Positions 37,665 through 49,910 of a DNA stretch of 64,000 nt are shown one piece after another. The stretch covers positions 62,001 through 126,000 of the forward strand of contig CAJOEC010000001.1 of assembly GCA_905233425.1 (NCBI GenBank), given 5' to 3'. Each line of letters begins with the position of its first letter. Position 1 is the first letter of the stretch. The notes below the pieces were generated by a model that worked only from the letters and a program-made list of their open reading frames with translations, was not told the DNA's origin and searched no databases. Source of the DNA: an uncultured Prevotella sp. GTDB lineage: Bacteria; Bacteroidota; Bacteroidia; Bacteroidales; Bacteroidaceae. The translations under genes and the position numbers were made by a program.

Positions 37665-38834
37665 TTAGAGAGTGCTCTTGTACCACTCGAAGAGCCGGCC
37701 TACGCCCTCTTCCAGCTCCACTTTGTGCGTCCATCCCAGACTGTGCAGCTTCTCCACGTCAATGAGCTTGCGCATGGTGCCATCGGGCTTCGTGGCGTCG
37801 AATTCTATTGTCCCCTCGAAACCAGTTGCCTTTGCCACTAATTGCGACAGTTCGCGGATGGTCAGTTCCTTGCCAGTGCCAACGTTGATGTGGCAGTTGC
37901 GTATCTCTCCCAGCTTGGGCAGTGCACCGCCACGACCCTCCGAGTGGTTGCGGTCGACGGCCCCGTCGGTGGAGGCTCCGTAGTGTACTGAAGAATATTT
38001 CTCTATGCCGATGATGTCCTTGAAGTCGACATTGAGCAGCACGTGTACCGAGGCATCGGCCATGTCCTCGCTCCACAAGAACTCGCGCAGCGGAGTGCCA
38101 GTGCCCCAGAGCACCACCTTATTATTATATATGCCGTATTTCCCCAGCACGTCAATAATGTCGCTGCTCTGCGACGACCCGTCCACGCCCTCCACCGGCC
38201 GTTTGTTGAGGTCGGTGCGTATGGTGTCCCACTGCCCTTCGTGCAGCAGACGCGAGAGGTAGACCTTGCGCATCATGGCGGGCATGACATGTGAGTTCTC
38301 CAGATGGAAGTTGTCGCCTGGGCCGTAGAGGTTGGTGGGCATGACGGCGATATAGTTGGTGCCGTACTGCAGGTTATACGACTCGCACATCTTCAGTCCG
38401 GCAATCTTTGCGATGGCATACTCCTCGTTGGTGTATTCCAGTGGAGATGTCAGCAGACAGTCCTCCTTCATGGGCTGTGGCGCGTTCTTGGGATAAATGC
38501 ATGTGCTTCCGAGGAAGAGCAGCTTCTTCACCCCGTGGCGGTAGCTCTCGCCAATGACGTTGCACTGCATGAGCATGTTCTGCATGATAAAGTCGGCGCG
38601 GTAGAGCGAGTTGGCCATGATGCCGCCCACGAAAGCCGCTGCCAGCACCACGCCGTCGGGGCGTTCCTGGTCGAAAAAGTCCTTCACTGCCTGCTGGTTC
38701 GTCAGGTCGAGTTCACTGTGCGTGCGCCCCACGAGGTTCGTGTAGCCACGCATCTTCAGGTTGTTCCATATTGCCGAGCCCACGAGTCCGCGGTGTCCGG
38801 CAACGTAAATTTTCGAGTCTTTGCTTAGTGTCAT
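37665..38834 (-). CDS. fcl: GDP-L-fucose synthase
   Basis: KIYVAGHRGLVGSAIWNNLK...MPTNLYGPGDNFHLENSHVMPA; start placed at internal ATG 38834. Confidence 0.92.
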   Translation of the reverse strand: MTLSKDSKIYVAGHRGLVGSAIWNNLKMRGYTNLVGRTHSELDLTNQQAVKDFFDQERPDGVVLAAAFVGGIMANSLYRADFIMQNMLMQCNVIGESYRHGVKKLLFLGSTCIYPKNAPQPMKEDCLLTSPLEYTNEEYAIAKIAGLKMCESYNLQYGTNYIAVMPTNLYGPGDNFHLENSHVMPAMMRKVYLSRLLHEGQWDTIRTDLNKRPVEGVDGSSQSSDIIDVLGKYGIYNNKVVLWGTGTPLREFLWSEDMADASVHVLLNVDFKDIIGIEKYSSVHYGASTDGAVDRNHSEGRGGALPKLGEIRNCHINVGTGKELTIRELSQLVAKATGFEGTIEFDATKPDGTMRKLIDVEKLHSLGWTHKVELEEGVGRLFEWYKSTL

Positions 38835-38936
38835 AATTGTTTGTTCTGCTTGTACGCTGCAAAAATACAGCTTTTTCCCGAAACAGCCAAACATTTGCAG
38901 GAAAAACTACAGACAAGCCCCCGAAAGACCGAAAAA

Positions 38937-39019
38937 GTTCGCGCCGGGCGAACTCGGTGTTCGCACGGCGCGAACTGACAGTCCGCCCAGCGCGAACTGG
39001 AAGTCCGCGCCGGGCGGAC
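38937..39019. repeat. Four 17-bp palindromes GTTCGC/GTCCGC family, 22-bp period
   Basis: Copies start at 38937, 38959, 38981, 39003. Confidence 0.95.
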
Positions 39020-39258
39020 TTTTTGGCATGTCGGAGACGATTTTGACAGAGACACGGGCAGAGGCTGACATTGCCCCTGGCTGGACATCGGGCTGGCCCG
39101 TGGCCTACCCCTACAGAAAACCAAGGTGCAAAAATAATAAAAAAGCGATACGGCCAAAGGTTTTCGGGAAAACTTTGGAAAACTTTTGGCTGTTCGGCGG
39201 AAAATGCTTAATTTTGCAGCTGTATTCAATTTAAAATCGTAAATACAAAGATTGGTAT

Positions 39259-40899
39259 ATGGCAGAGAAGAGGGGATATGGCGTAGGTCTGCAGACATTT
39301 GCAGACATGATAAAGCGAAAGGCAGTCTATGTAGACAAGACAGCGTTTGTGTATAAGATGGCACATAGTACGGGTAAGAACTTCTTCCTGAGCCGTCCCC
39401 GGCGGTTTGGCAAGTCGTTGCTGGTGACCACGCTGCAGGCTTATTTCGAGGGGCGCAGGGAGCTATTCAAGGGGCTGGCAATTGAGAAGTTGGAGACGGA
39501 GTGGACGCAGTACCCCGTGATTCACCTTGATCTGTCGAATGGTAAGTACTACGAGGAGACAAGCGTGGACAAGATTTGTGGCGGATTGTTAAAGTGGTAT
39601 GAGAGGGATTACAGCCTTCATCCGAAAGAAGATGACAGTCTGAGTGACCGTTTTACCGCCATCATCAAGGCTGCATACGAAAAGACACAGCGTGAGGTGG
39701 TGATTCTCATCGACGAGTACGACGCGCCGATGCTCGACAGCATCCACGACCCGAAGCTGCAAGACCACCTGCGACAACGCGTCCGCGACCTGTTCTCGCC
39801 GCTGAAGGCACAGGAGCAGTACCTGAAGTTCGTGTTCCTCACAGGTATCTCAAAGTTCTCGCAACTGAGCGTGTTCAGTGAGCTGAACAACCTGAACATC
39901 CTGACCTTCGACCCGGAGTATGAGGGTGTCTGCGGCATCACCGAGGAGGAACTCTTCACACAGCTGAAGCCCGACATCGAGTGGCTGACGGAGGCCATGA
40001 GCCGCCGTGTACACCGCACCTTTACCTACGAAGACACGGTAGCCAAGCTGAAGCACATGTACGACGGCTATCATTTCACCGACATGATGACCGATATCTA
40101 CAACCCGTGGAGCCTGATTTATTCATTTGAGAAAGGCTGGATAGACAACTACTGGTTCGGCACCGGCACACCCTCGTCGCTCATCAATCTGCTTCGCGTG
40201 AAACAGCTCGTCATACCCGACCTTGAAGGCTTTGAGGCCGACAAGGAGACTTTCGACGCACCCACGGAACGCATTTCCGACCCTGTGCCAGTGCTTTTCC
40301 AGAGCGGCTACCTCACCATCAAGGGCTATGACTACGAGGACAACACCTTCACGCTCGGTTTCCCCAATGAGGAGGTTTATCGGGGCTTTTCCAAGTCGCT
40401 CTACAATTATTATTGCGAAGAATACGTCGGCAGCCGTAATCAGATGAACAACGTATTCCGCGACCTGCGCCGAAAGAGAATCACCTTTGAGCAGTTCCTT
40501 GAGAGTGTGCGGAAATGGTATGCAGGAATCCCTTATTCAATTACTGACAAGAACCAGAACGAGCAGTTCTACCAGGCACTGTTCTATTCGCTGATGGTCG
40601 GAGTGGGTGCTGATGTCAGTGCTGAGGAGCAGACCAGCGACGGGCGTATGGACATCGCATTGAAACTGGCCGATGCCATCTACATTCTGGAGTTCAAGTA
40701 TGGCAAGACCGCCGTAGGGGCAGACCCCGTGCCAGCCCGCACAGGCCCCGTGCCAGCCCTCAAAGCCACGGAGCAGATCATCGCAAAGGACTATGCCGTG
40801 CGCTTCGCCGCCGACGCCCGCCCCGTCTGGGCGGTGGGTCTGAACATCAGCGCGGACTGTCGCACCATCGAGAGCTTCGAAGTGGTGAAAGTGAAATAA
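39259..40899 (+). CDS. AAA-ATPase-like / PD-(D/E)XK nuclease superfamily protein, second copy of family
   Basis: RRFGKSLLVTTLQAYFEGRRELF, LIDEYDAPM, FKYGKT near C-terminus. Confidence 0.88.
   Translation: MAEKRGYGVGLQTFADMIKRKAVYVDKTAFVYKMAHSTGKNFFLSRPRRFGKSLLVTTLQAYFEGRRELFKGLAIEKLETEWTQYPVIHLDLSNGKYYEETSVDKICGGLLKWYERDYSLHPKEDDSLSDRFTAIIKAAYEKTQREVVILIDEYDAPMLDSIHDPKLQDHLRQRVRDLFSPLKAQEQYLKFVFLTGISKFSQLSVFSELNNLNILTFDPEYEGVCGITEEELFTQLKPDIEWLTEAMSRRVHRTFTYEDTVAKLKHMYDGYHFTDMMTDIYNPWSLIYSFEKGWIDNYWFGTGTPSSLINLLRVKQLVIPDLEGFEADKETFDAPTERISDPVPVLFQSGYLTIKGYDYEDNTFTLGFPNEEVYRGFSKSLYNYYCEEYVGSRNQMNNVFRDLRRKRITFEQFLESVRKWYAGIPYSITDKNQNEQFYQALFYSLMVGVGADVSAEEQTSDGRMDIALKLADAIYILEFKYGKTAVGADPVPARTGPVPALKATEQIIAKDYAVRFAADARPVWAVGLNISADCRTIESFEVVKVK
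40714..40738 (+). repeat. GTAG-headed palindrome inside PD-(D/E)XK coding sequence
   Basis: GTAGGGGCAGACCCCGTGCCAGCCC, followed by a partial second copy to about 40760. Confidence 0.8.
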
Positions 40900-41009
40900 A
40901 AAGCGCCCAAAACGCTGTTTTCGCACACAACGAATTGACTTTAGTCAAGAAGAGCGCATTTTTATGCACAATATTTCGGCTAAGTATTGCGGGAATGAAA
41001 AAATCGCCG

Positions 41010-41017
41010 TACCTTTG
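41010..41017 (+). promoter_or_regulatory. -7 element TACCTTTG upstream of possible ncRNA/leader
   Basis: TAnnTTTG match. Confidence 0.5.
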
Positions 41018-41019
41018 CA

Positions 41020-41295
41020 CCGTCAAACAGACAAAGTGAGTACCGCAAGGGGCGGGAAAGCAAGCTCAGAAAGATTGTTTTAGGTTAGTAGTAATATTTA
41101 TAGTTTTAGGTTTTTAGTTATTGGTAAAGAAAGTTTTCAACTGCGGATAACAGGTGGTCGCTGTGAAGCTCCCATTTAAACTTTCGAATTTTTAGTCCTA
41201 CGTGGACTGAGAATTCTTTTAAGAGAAAAAGGATTTTTAGTTAAACATAGGCTTGTTCCGCTGTAGCTCGAGAGAGTTGCAGCGGACTTTTTTAT
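41020..41295 (+). ncRNA. Candidate structured ncRNA or long leader
   Basis: Preceded by TACCTTTG, no plus-strand ORF, ends in TCCGCTG...CAGCGGAC + TTTTTTAT terminator. Confidence 0.4.
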
Positions 41296-41406
41296 GTAAA
41301 AATTTTGCTGGTTGGAAAAAAAGCAGTAACTTTGCACGGAATTTGCGCTTATGAGACTCATTGAGTTGGGTTTTTTAAGTCAAGAGTAAAGAATTAACGA
41401 GCAAAA

Positions 41407-42096
41407 ATGGTACACAAAATAAAGAAACTGAAGAAGATACGAATACACCGTGAGGGAACCAACGAACTGCTATACAGCCTTATTGCCATAGTTGCCGTAG
41501 GCATGGCACTATGGCGCTGGTTTGACACTCCCATCCCATTTGTCCTTTTCGCCATAGTGTTTGGCGCTGCCTGGCTTTTGATGCTTAATTTCTACCGCTG
41601 CCCCATACGCTATTTCAATGGTGACACGGAGAAAATCGTGGTGGCCCCTGCCGATGGCAAGATTGTCGTTATCGAGGAGACTGAGGAGGATGACTATTTC
41701 CACGACCGTCGGCTGCTGATAAGCATCTTCATGAGTCCGCTGAATGTCCATGCCAACTGGTTCCCGGTCGACGGGCGGGTGAAATTCGTGAAGCATTTCG
41801 ACGGCAACTACCACAAGGCATGGCTGCCAAAGGCCAGCGAGGAGAACGAGCGTGCCGACATAATGATTGAGACACCCGGCGGGCAGGAGGTTCTGGTGAG
41901 GCAGATTGCCGGAGCCATGGCACGCCGCATTGTGACATACGCCAAGGATCAGGAAGAATGCTTCATCGACGAACACTTGGGGTTCATAAAACTGGGTTCG
42001 AGGGTCGATGTCTATCTGCCATTAGACACCGAGCCGGCAGTGAGGATGGGGCAGCCCACGACGGGCGACCAGACGGTCATTGCAAGGTTAAAGTGA
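41407..42096 (+). CDS. psd: Phosphatidylserine decarboxylase family protein
   Basis: [43 protein letters not shown]. Confidence 0.92.
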   Translation: MVHKIKKLKKIRIHREGTNELLYSLIAIVAVGMALWRWFDTPIPFVLFAIVFGAAWLLMLNFYRCPIRYFNGDTEKIVVAPADGKIVVIEETEEDDYFHDRRLLISIFMSPLNVHANWFPVDGRVKFVKHFDGNYHKAWLPKASEENERADIMIETPGGQEVLVRQIAGAMARRIVTYAKDQEECFIDEHLGFIKLGSRVDVYLPLDTEPAVRMGQPTTGDQTVIARLK

Positions 42097-42132
42097 TGAG
42101 TGAAAAGTGAAGAATTTGCTACCGCGCATAAT

Positions 42133-42831
42133 ATGAAGAAGCATATCCCAAATATGATAACTTGTTGCAACCTCATTTCCGGTTGCATTGCCACGTGGTT
42201 TGCCTTCGACGGCCGCTACCATGAGGCACTGTTGTTTATCATCATCGGAGCGGTGTTCGACTTCTTCGACGGCATGACGGCGCGCCTGCTCCACGTGTCG
42301 TCGCCCATCGGCAAGGAGCTTGACTCGCTGGCCGACGTCATCACATTCGGCTTCGCCCCCTCGGCCATGGTGTTCAGTTTCCTTTGCTCGTTCCATATCC
42401 ACGTGTTTGTTGTACCGTTCCTGGCTTTTGTCATGGCAGCCTTCTCGGCACTACGCTTGGCAAAGTTCAATCTCGACGAGCGTCAGGCCTTGGGGTTCAT
42501 CGGACTGCCAACGCCGGCAAACGCCCTGTTCTGGGGGGCGCTGATAACAGGTGTGAACTTTCAGAGGTTTTTCGAGCCATACCAGCTTCCCACATATTAT
42601 ATATATATAGCACTGGTGCTGCTGGCTCTGAGCTGCTGGCTATTAGTGAGCGAAATACCGATGTTCGCGCTGAAGTTCAAGACATGGGGCTGGCGCGGCA
42701 ACGAGGTGAAATACATATTCCTGATCACTTGTATTCCGCTACTGCTCCTGCTGGGCACCATGGGTCTGGCGGCCATCATAGCCTGGTACGTGGTGCTGTC
42801 GGTGTTTACAGTTAAAAAAGCTGAGAGTTGA
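42133..42831 (+). CDS. pssA: CDP-diacylglycerol--serine O-phosphatidyltransferase
   Basis: DFFDGMTARLLHVSSPIGKELDSLADVITFGFAP CDP-alcohol phosphatidyltransferase motif. Confidence 0.92.
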   Translation: MKKHIPNMITCCNLISGCIATWFAFDGRYHEALLFIIIGAVFDFFDGMTARLLHVSSPIGKELDSLADVITFGFAPSAMVFSFLCSFHIHVFVVPFLAFVMAAFSALRLAKFNLDERQALGFIGLPTPANALFWGALITGVNFQRFFEPYQLPTYYIYIALVLLALSCWLLVSEIPMFALKFKTWGWRGNEVKYIFLITCIPLLLLLGTMGLAAIIAWYVVLSVFTVKKAES

Positions 42832-42892
42832 GTGTTGAGAGTTGAGTGTTGAGTGTTGAGTGTTGAGTGTTGAGTGTTGAGAGTTAAGAGTT
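42823..42892 (-). repeat. Heptamer array (GAGNGTT)n, 10 units, filling pssA/DUF4834 intergenic gap
   Basis: Reverse complement of the CTCAACN family; supplies the pssA stop codon. Confidence 0.95.
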
Positions 42893-42898
42893 AGGCAC

Positions 42899-43276
42899 AT
42901 GAAATACTTTTTGGCATTTTTCATAGTATTGCTGCTTTTTGTCACCATCGGGATGTTGGTGGGGTTTTACTATGTGCGCAAGGGCATACGCTATTTCCGC
43001 CGTTTCAGCAACGACAGCCTGAGCGATGAGGAGTTTGAGCGCATGGCAAACAAATACTACCGCGATCAAGACGATGACAGCGAGCAATTCGACAAGGACT
43101 ACTTCAAGGGCAAAGGATGGCAGCAACGTCAGGATAGACAGCAAGATGCACACCGACGACGCACCACACAGGGACCCGGCGGCATCACCATCGAGGACCG
43201 CCGCTCTCCAAGCCAGGCTAACAAGAAAATTTTCACCCGCGACGAGGGCGAATACGTTGAATTCACTGAAAGCTGA
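42899..43276 (+). CDS. DUF4834-type membrane protein
   Basis: N-terminal TM then RKGIRYFRRF...KIFTRDEGEYVEFTE. Confidence 0.7.
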   Translation: MKYFLAFFIVLLLFVTIGMLVGFYYVRKGIRYFRRFSNDSLSDEEFERMANKYYRDQDDDSEQFDKDYFKGKGWQQRQDRQQDAHRRRTTQGPGGITIEDRRSPSQANKKIFTRDEGEYVEFTES

Positions 43277-43294
43277 AACGAAAAAACGAAAATA

Positions 43295-46200
43295 ATGAGC
43301 ATCAACCTGAAAAGGATATTTCTTTTGGCAGCCATAGTGCTGCTGCATACGACCCTGCGTGCAGACAACGTGTTCAAGACCCTTGACGCACGCGACGGTC
43401 TCACGTCGAGCCAGGTGAACTGCATACTGAAGGACTCGCGTGGCTTTGTCTGGTTTGGCACTCCCGCCGGCCTCTACCGCTACGATGGCTACACCTTCCG
43501 CCATTTCCAGTGCGACTCACAGGACGGCTCGTCGCTGCCCGACAGCTACATTGAGAGCGTACAGGAAGCGCTCAACGGCAAGCTGTGGGTGAAGACAACG
43601 GCCGGATATTGCATCTACGACCCACTGTATGAGAGCTTCGAGCGCGACATGCGCCAGTTCTTCAACCGCCTTGGCATAAAGGAGGTGCCGCAGACCATCT
43701 ACATCGACAGGTTCAAGAACCTGTGGGGTGTCATTGCCGGGAAGGGCGTGGTGTGCTACAACCTGCAGCAGCAACTCCAATATATGTTCCAGATAACCGA
43801 CGACTTGCGAGGTCTGCCGTCGGGGACTATCTGCTCCATCAGCGAATGCCGCGACGGCACACTTCTCGTCTACGACGACGGAACCATTGTTTGCTGCAAG
43901 GTGGTGAACGAGGAGCAAGTGCTCTGGCGCACAGACTATGTGGCAAAGCAGAAACTGCGCAAGACAAAGACCCTCAAGGCCTTCGCCGACCAGCAGGACA
44001 ACATCTGGCTCTACGGCCAGGGCACACTTTTCATGTACAACAAACGGTCGAACACATGGGACACCACTCGGGGAACACAGCTCAACATGACGGGGACGGG
44101 TGTCGACTACGCTGTCAATTCAATGGGCGGCGACCGCAACGGCAACGTGTGGATTGGTACGTCGAGAGGAGGACTGGTGCGCATGAACGTGAACACGCTC
44201 GAAATGGAACCCGTGAAAATGAAGAGCATGAGCATCCTGAGCCGACTGGAGAGGAACACCGGCATACGCAGCATCTACATCGACGACAGCGACCTGCTGT
44301 GGGTGGGAACGGCAAAGGCCGGAGTGGCCTATTTCGGCAACAACATCTACAAGTTTGAGGCCAGCATCATGGGCGACATAACGGCCATGTGCCAGGACGG
44401 CGAGGGAAACATGTGGTATGGCACCAGCGACAACGGTATCATAGGCTACGATGGCCCCTTGGCCAGCGTGAAAGTGTCGGCACTGGCAAGCACCTCCGAC
44501 GGAAGCCTGTGGGTGGGGTCACCCCAAAACGGACTGACACGAATAGTCAACGGGCAGACAATGTTCTACTCAGTGACAAGAGACAGCACGCATCGCACCA
44601 TGATCGACGACCACATCAACGCCATGACATGCGACAACCAGGGGAACCTATGGATTGCAACAGAGGGGGGACTGCAGATATACAACCCGAAGATGAACCA
44701 GTTCTCGAACTACACCAAGGAGCTGGGAAAGATTAAGACCAACAACATCACGTCGCTATACTACTCAAGGGGAAACCGAATGCTCCTCGGCACGTCGGAA
44801 GGGCTGATAATAATGACCATCTCAACCGGCGACATGAAGCACCTCACGGGAAACTTCAGGAACCTGGAGAAATTCACCAACAACTACGTCACCCAGGTGT
44901 ATGAAGACTCACGCGGACTGATATGGGTGGGAACACGCGAGGGCGTGAACGTGCTCAATCCCGATAACGACAAGCTGGACCACATAACCGAGAAAAGCTA
45001 TGGGCTGTGCAACAACAACATCTGCGGCATAGCGGAGGACGTGAGCCACAATATATGGATAACGACGAGCAACGGAGTGACACGTATCGTTGCCCAGCGC
45101 AACCATGAAGACGGGACGTTCAACTACGGTCTGTACAATTATAATGTGCGCGACGGACTGCAGAGCGACGAGTTCAACCCCGGGGCAATAATGACAAAGA
45201 GCAACGGAAGTGTCATCATGGGCGGCATAAACGGAATCAACTGGGTCAGGCCGAAAACACAGGACGAGCGGGAGGCTCTGCCATCGGTGATCCTTACGGA
45301 GCTGCTCATTGGCGAAGAGGAAATCCATGTCGGACAGAGCTACGACGGGAATGTGCCCCTGCCAATGGCACTGAACGAGATAAACCGCATAAAGCTGAAC
45401 AGCGATCAGAACACATTCACCATAAAGTTTGCGGCAGGAAGCTACAACCAGAGCGAGCGACTGCAGTTCGTCTACATGATGGAGGGACACGGCGACAAGG
45501 CATGGTACGACGGCGACGCAATGAAGCACGGGGTGACATTTGAGGACCTCTCCTTCGGCACATACAAACTCCACGTGAAGGCCATCAGCGCGGAGAGGAA
45601 GAACAGCGACAAGGAGCGCGTGATAGAGATTAAGATAGAACGCCCACTGTACCTGGAGTATTGGATGCTCGTCATCTACGCATTGATTATCGCCGTGGCC
45701 ATATACATGTGGAAGCAGGGCATCGACCATCTGCGGAGGCTGTGGAAACGCAAGAAGGCCATTTTAGGGGAACTCGTCAGGCAGCGTGAGGAGATAAAGG
45801 CGGCCAGCGACGAACTGAGACAGCCGATGTCGAGAATGACATCGATAATCATGAACCTCGCCGAGAAAGACTCCTCGCTCGAGGAACGCGAGCAGCTCAA
45901 CGCCCTCCACTCGCAGATGCTACAGCTCATAACACGTGTCAGCGACATGCAGACGGCTCTCGAGCATCCCGAGGAAAGGGCACAGCAGACTGTGAGAAGA
46001 AACTACATGCTGGAAGGACAAGGCGAGATGAACATGCCTGTCGTAGCCGACGACGAGCTGACTTCGGAGATAAAACCCATCGACGGAGAGTCGCCGACGG
46101 CAAGGTTCAGCATCGTCTTCATCGACAGCAACACGGAGTTCGTCAAGTTTGTCAGCTCAAGGCTGAAATACATCTACGATTTCCACCCATACAACGACAT

Positions 46201-47052
46201 ACACAAGGCTGCAACAGACATCGAGACAATGATTCCCGACATCGTGGTGTGCAAGCAGGACATGGACGGGATGACGGGCAGTGAGCTGTGCAAGAACATA
46301 AAGCTCCACCCAAAACTCAACAAGATAAAGTTCGTGCTGATGACCGACAGCCGGCTCAGCGCAAAGGATATGCTCGACAGGGGCATCGCAATGAGCGCCG
46401 ACGACTATCTGGCCAAGCCGTTCAACCTCCAGGAAGTAATCATGCGGTTCAACAATCTGCTCGGCGTAGGCCCGATAGAGATTGACAGCAGGCTCATAGC
46501 GGGGGCAGAGACACGTATGCTCGAAGACCGCAACTCCAGCATGACAACGGCATCGGAGAGCAACCCCTCGGCATTAGCAGGAAGCAACTACACCGTAGTC
46601 GAAGACGAGCAGATAAACGCCGTCACCATCGTGCCACTGAAAAGCAACGGCAGTAAGGCCATCGACAAGAACGTCAATTTTGCCGATGAAGACGAGATAC
46701 GCGAGAAATACAGCATGGCCGACACCATTGACCGGCAGCTGCTCGACAGCATTGAGCAGTATGTGCAGCAGAACATGAGCCGCGGCACCATCAACCTCGA
46801 GGAGATGGCACAGGCAATGGGCATGGCTATGAAGCCTTTCTTCCAGAAAGTGCGCGACATCACGGGGAAAACGCCAGCCGAGGTAGTCCGCGACATACGC
46901 CTGCGCCACGCCTGCATACTCCTGCAGCGCACCGACCTCAACATGAGCGTCCTGGCAAACAACGTGGGGTTTGCGACGGGCGAGCATTTCATATCACTCT
47001 TCAAGGACCGTTTCGGCATGTCGCCATCGGAATACAGGCTGAGATACAGGAA

Positions 47053-47056
<4 letters not shown>
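43295..47056 (+). CDS. Hybrid two-component-like regulator (propeller + REC-like + AraC HTH), degenerate in phosphorelay
   Basis: Propeller repeats, Y_Y_Y-type domain, TM, SDELRQPMSRM in place of a His-containing HK motif, PDIVVCKQDMDGMTG receiver, AraC HTH at C-terminus. Confidence 0.88.
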
Positions 47057-48510
<1,454 letters not shown>

Positions 48511-48581
48511 ACAATAAACACTCAACAGCCACTGTGTCCGAAGCGTTAGCTTCGTGACCACTCAACACTCAACTCTTCATA

Positions 48582-49340
48582 ATGATACCTAAAATCCTTC
48601 ATCTGTGCTGGCTCAGCGGCGATGCTTATCCGCCCAAGATAGCCCGATGCATCGACTCATGGAAGAAAATCCTCCCCGACTACGAGATTATGCTGTGGGA
48701 CACCAAGCGGTTCCCATTGGAACAGTCCCAGTGGGTGCGCGAGGCATTCGAGGCCCGCAAGTATGCCTTTGCCGCCGACTACATCCGCTTCTACGCCCTC
48801 TACCATCACGGCGGCATCTACTTGGACAGCGACGTAGAAGTTCTACGCCGATTCGACGACCTTCTGGATCTCCCCTATTTCATCGGGGCTGAGAAGGCGG
48901 GCACTCCCGAAGCCGCAATCATCGGTGCCGAGGCTGGCTGCGACTGGGTGAAGCAGTGTCTCGACTACTACGACGGCCGACCGTTCCGCAAGGCCGACGG
49001 CACATTAGACATTACCAAGCTACCAGAGATAATGGTCAGTCAGATAAGCCGGCTTAAGCCCGTGAGAGTACTCTCCCTCGACGAGAGCAGGAACATCCGC
49101 CAATTGGACATGCAGAGCGAGGTGCTCGTCATGGCCGACGAATATTTCTCGCCCAAGGTGTTCGACTCACGCGAAGTGGAGGTGACTCCCAACACCTACG
49201 CCATCCACCACTACCAGAACTCCTGGTTCTCGCCCAAGGCCAAGGTCTACTACCGCACACGCACATGGTTCATCCGCCTCCTGGGCTACGACACAATAAG
49301 AAAAGCGGAAAAGCTCGTTTTCAAGCTTTTCCGCAAATAG
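48582..49340 (+). CDS. Glycosyltransferase with DXD sugar-binding motif (GT32-like)
   Basis: IPKILHLCWLSG; AFAADYIRFYALYHHGGIYLDSDVEVLR. Confidence 0.85.
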   Translation: MIPKILHLCWLSGDAYPPKIARCIDSWKKILPDYEIMLWDTKRFPLEQSQWVREAFEARKYAFAADYIRFYALYHHGGIYLDSDVEVLRRFDDLLDLPYFIGAEKAGTPEAAIIGAEAGCDWVKQCLDYYDGRPFRKADGTLDITKLPEIMVSQISRLKPVRVLSLDESRNIRQLDMQSEVLVMADEYFSPKVFDSREVEVTPNTYAIHHYQNSWFSPKAKVYYRTRTWFIRLLGYDTIRKAEKLVFKLFRK

Positions 49341-49503
49341 GCAACCCGTTGTCCGAGTAGTTGGCATCTATGGTGGCAGCATCGACGGAAAAGGCGGAGC
49401 GAACTGTTAAAGGTTGTTATATCGTGAAAGTTTCCATTGAAATATTTTTTCCGTTGAAAAAAAGTTTATACCTTTGCACCCGCTAAACAGAAAAGTGCTG
49501 ACT

Positions 49504-49577
49504 GGTGCGTTAGTTCAGTAGGTTAGAATGCCTGCCTGTCACGCAGGAGGTCACGAGTTCGAATCTCGTACGCACCG
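49504..49577 (+). tRNA. tRNA-Asp (GTC), copy 1
   Basis: GGTGCGT...CCTGC CTGTCAC GCAGG...GTTCGAATC...ACGCACCG cloverleaf. Confidence 0.95.
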
Positions 49578-49623
49578 CGCAAGGCACGAAGTCTGGGAAG
49601 CTGATAATAGTATAGCATGGTTT

Positions 49624-49697
49624 GGTGCGTTAGTTCAGTAGGTTAGAATGCCTGCCTGTCACGCAGGAGGTCACGAGTTCGAATCTCGTACGCACCG
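49624..49697 (+). tRNA. tRNA-Asp (GTC), copy 2
   Basis: Sequence identical to 49504..49577. Confidence 0.95.
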
Positions 49698-49910
49698 CAA
49701 ACCCAAGTGGAGAGCCAGACATACAAGTGTCTGGCTTTTTTCGTCATAGTACTGCCGGCTCGCTGCCATACTGTCTGCTCATTGTTAAATTTGCAGAAAT
49801 AATTTGTCAGGCTCATAGATTCTTTGTACTTTTGTGGCCGCAAAAAAACAATACACAATAATAATAATATATACACAATAAAACAATAAACAACAAACCA
49901 AAAGGAAACT

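Noticed and set aside
38937-39019. Phased palindrome clusters as a short CRISPR array
   Set aside because: 22-bp pitch with 5-7 nt spacers is far too short for CRISPR spacers, units are palindromic, and no cas genes are present.
49504-49697. Duplicate tRNA-Asp genes as an integration (att) signature
   Set aside because: Both copies are full-length and identical with a short spacer and no integrase or element between them; an ordinary tandem tRNA pair.
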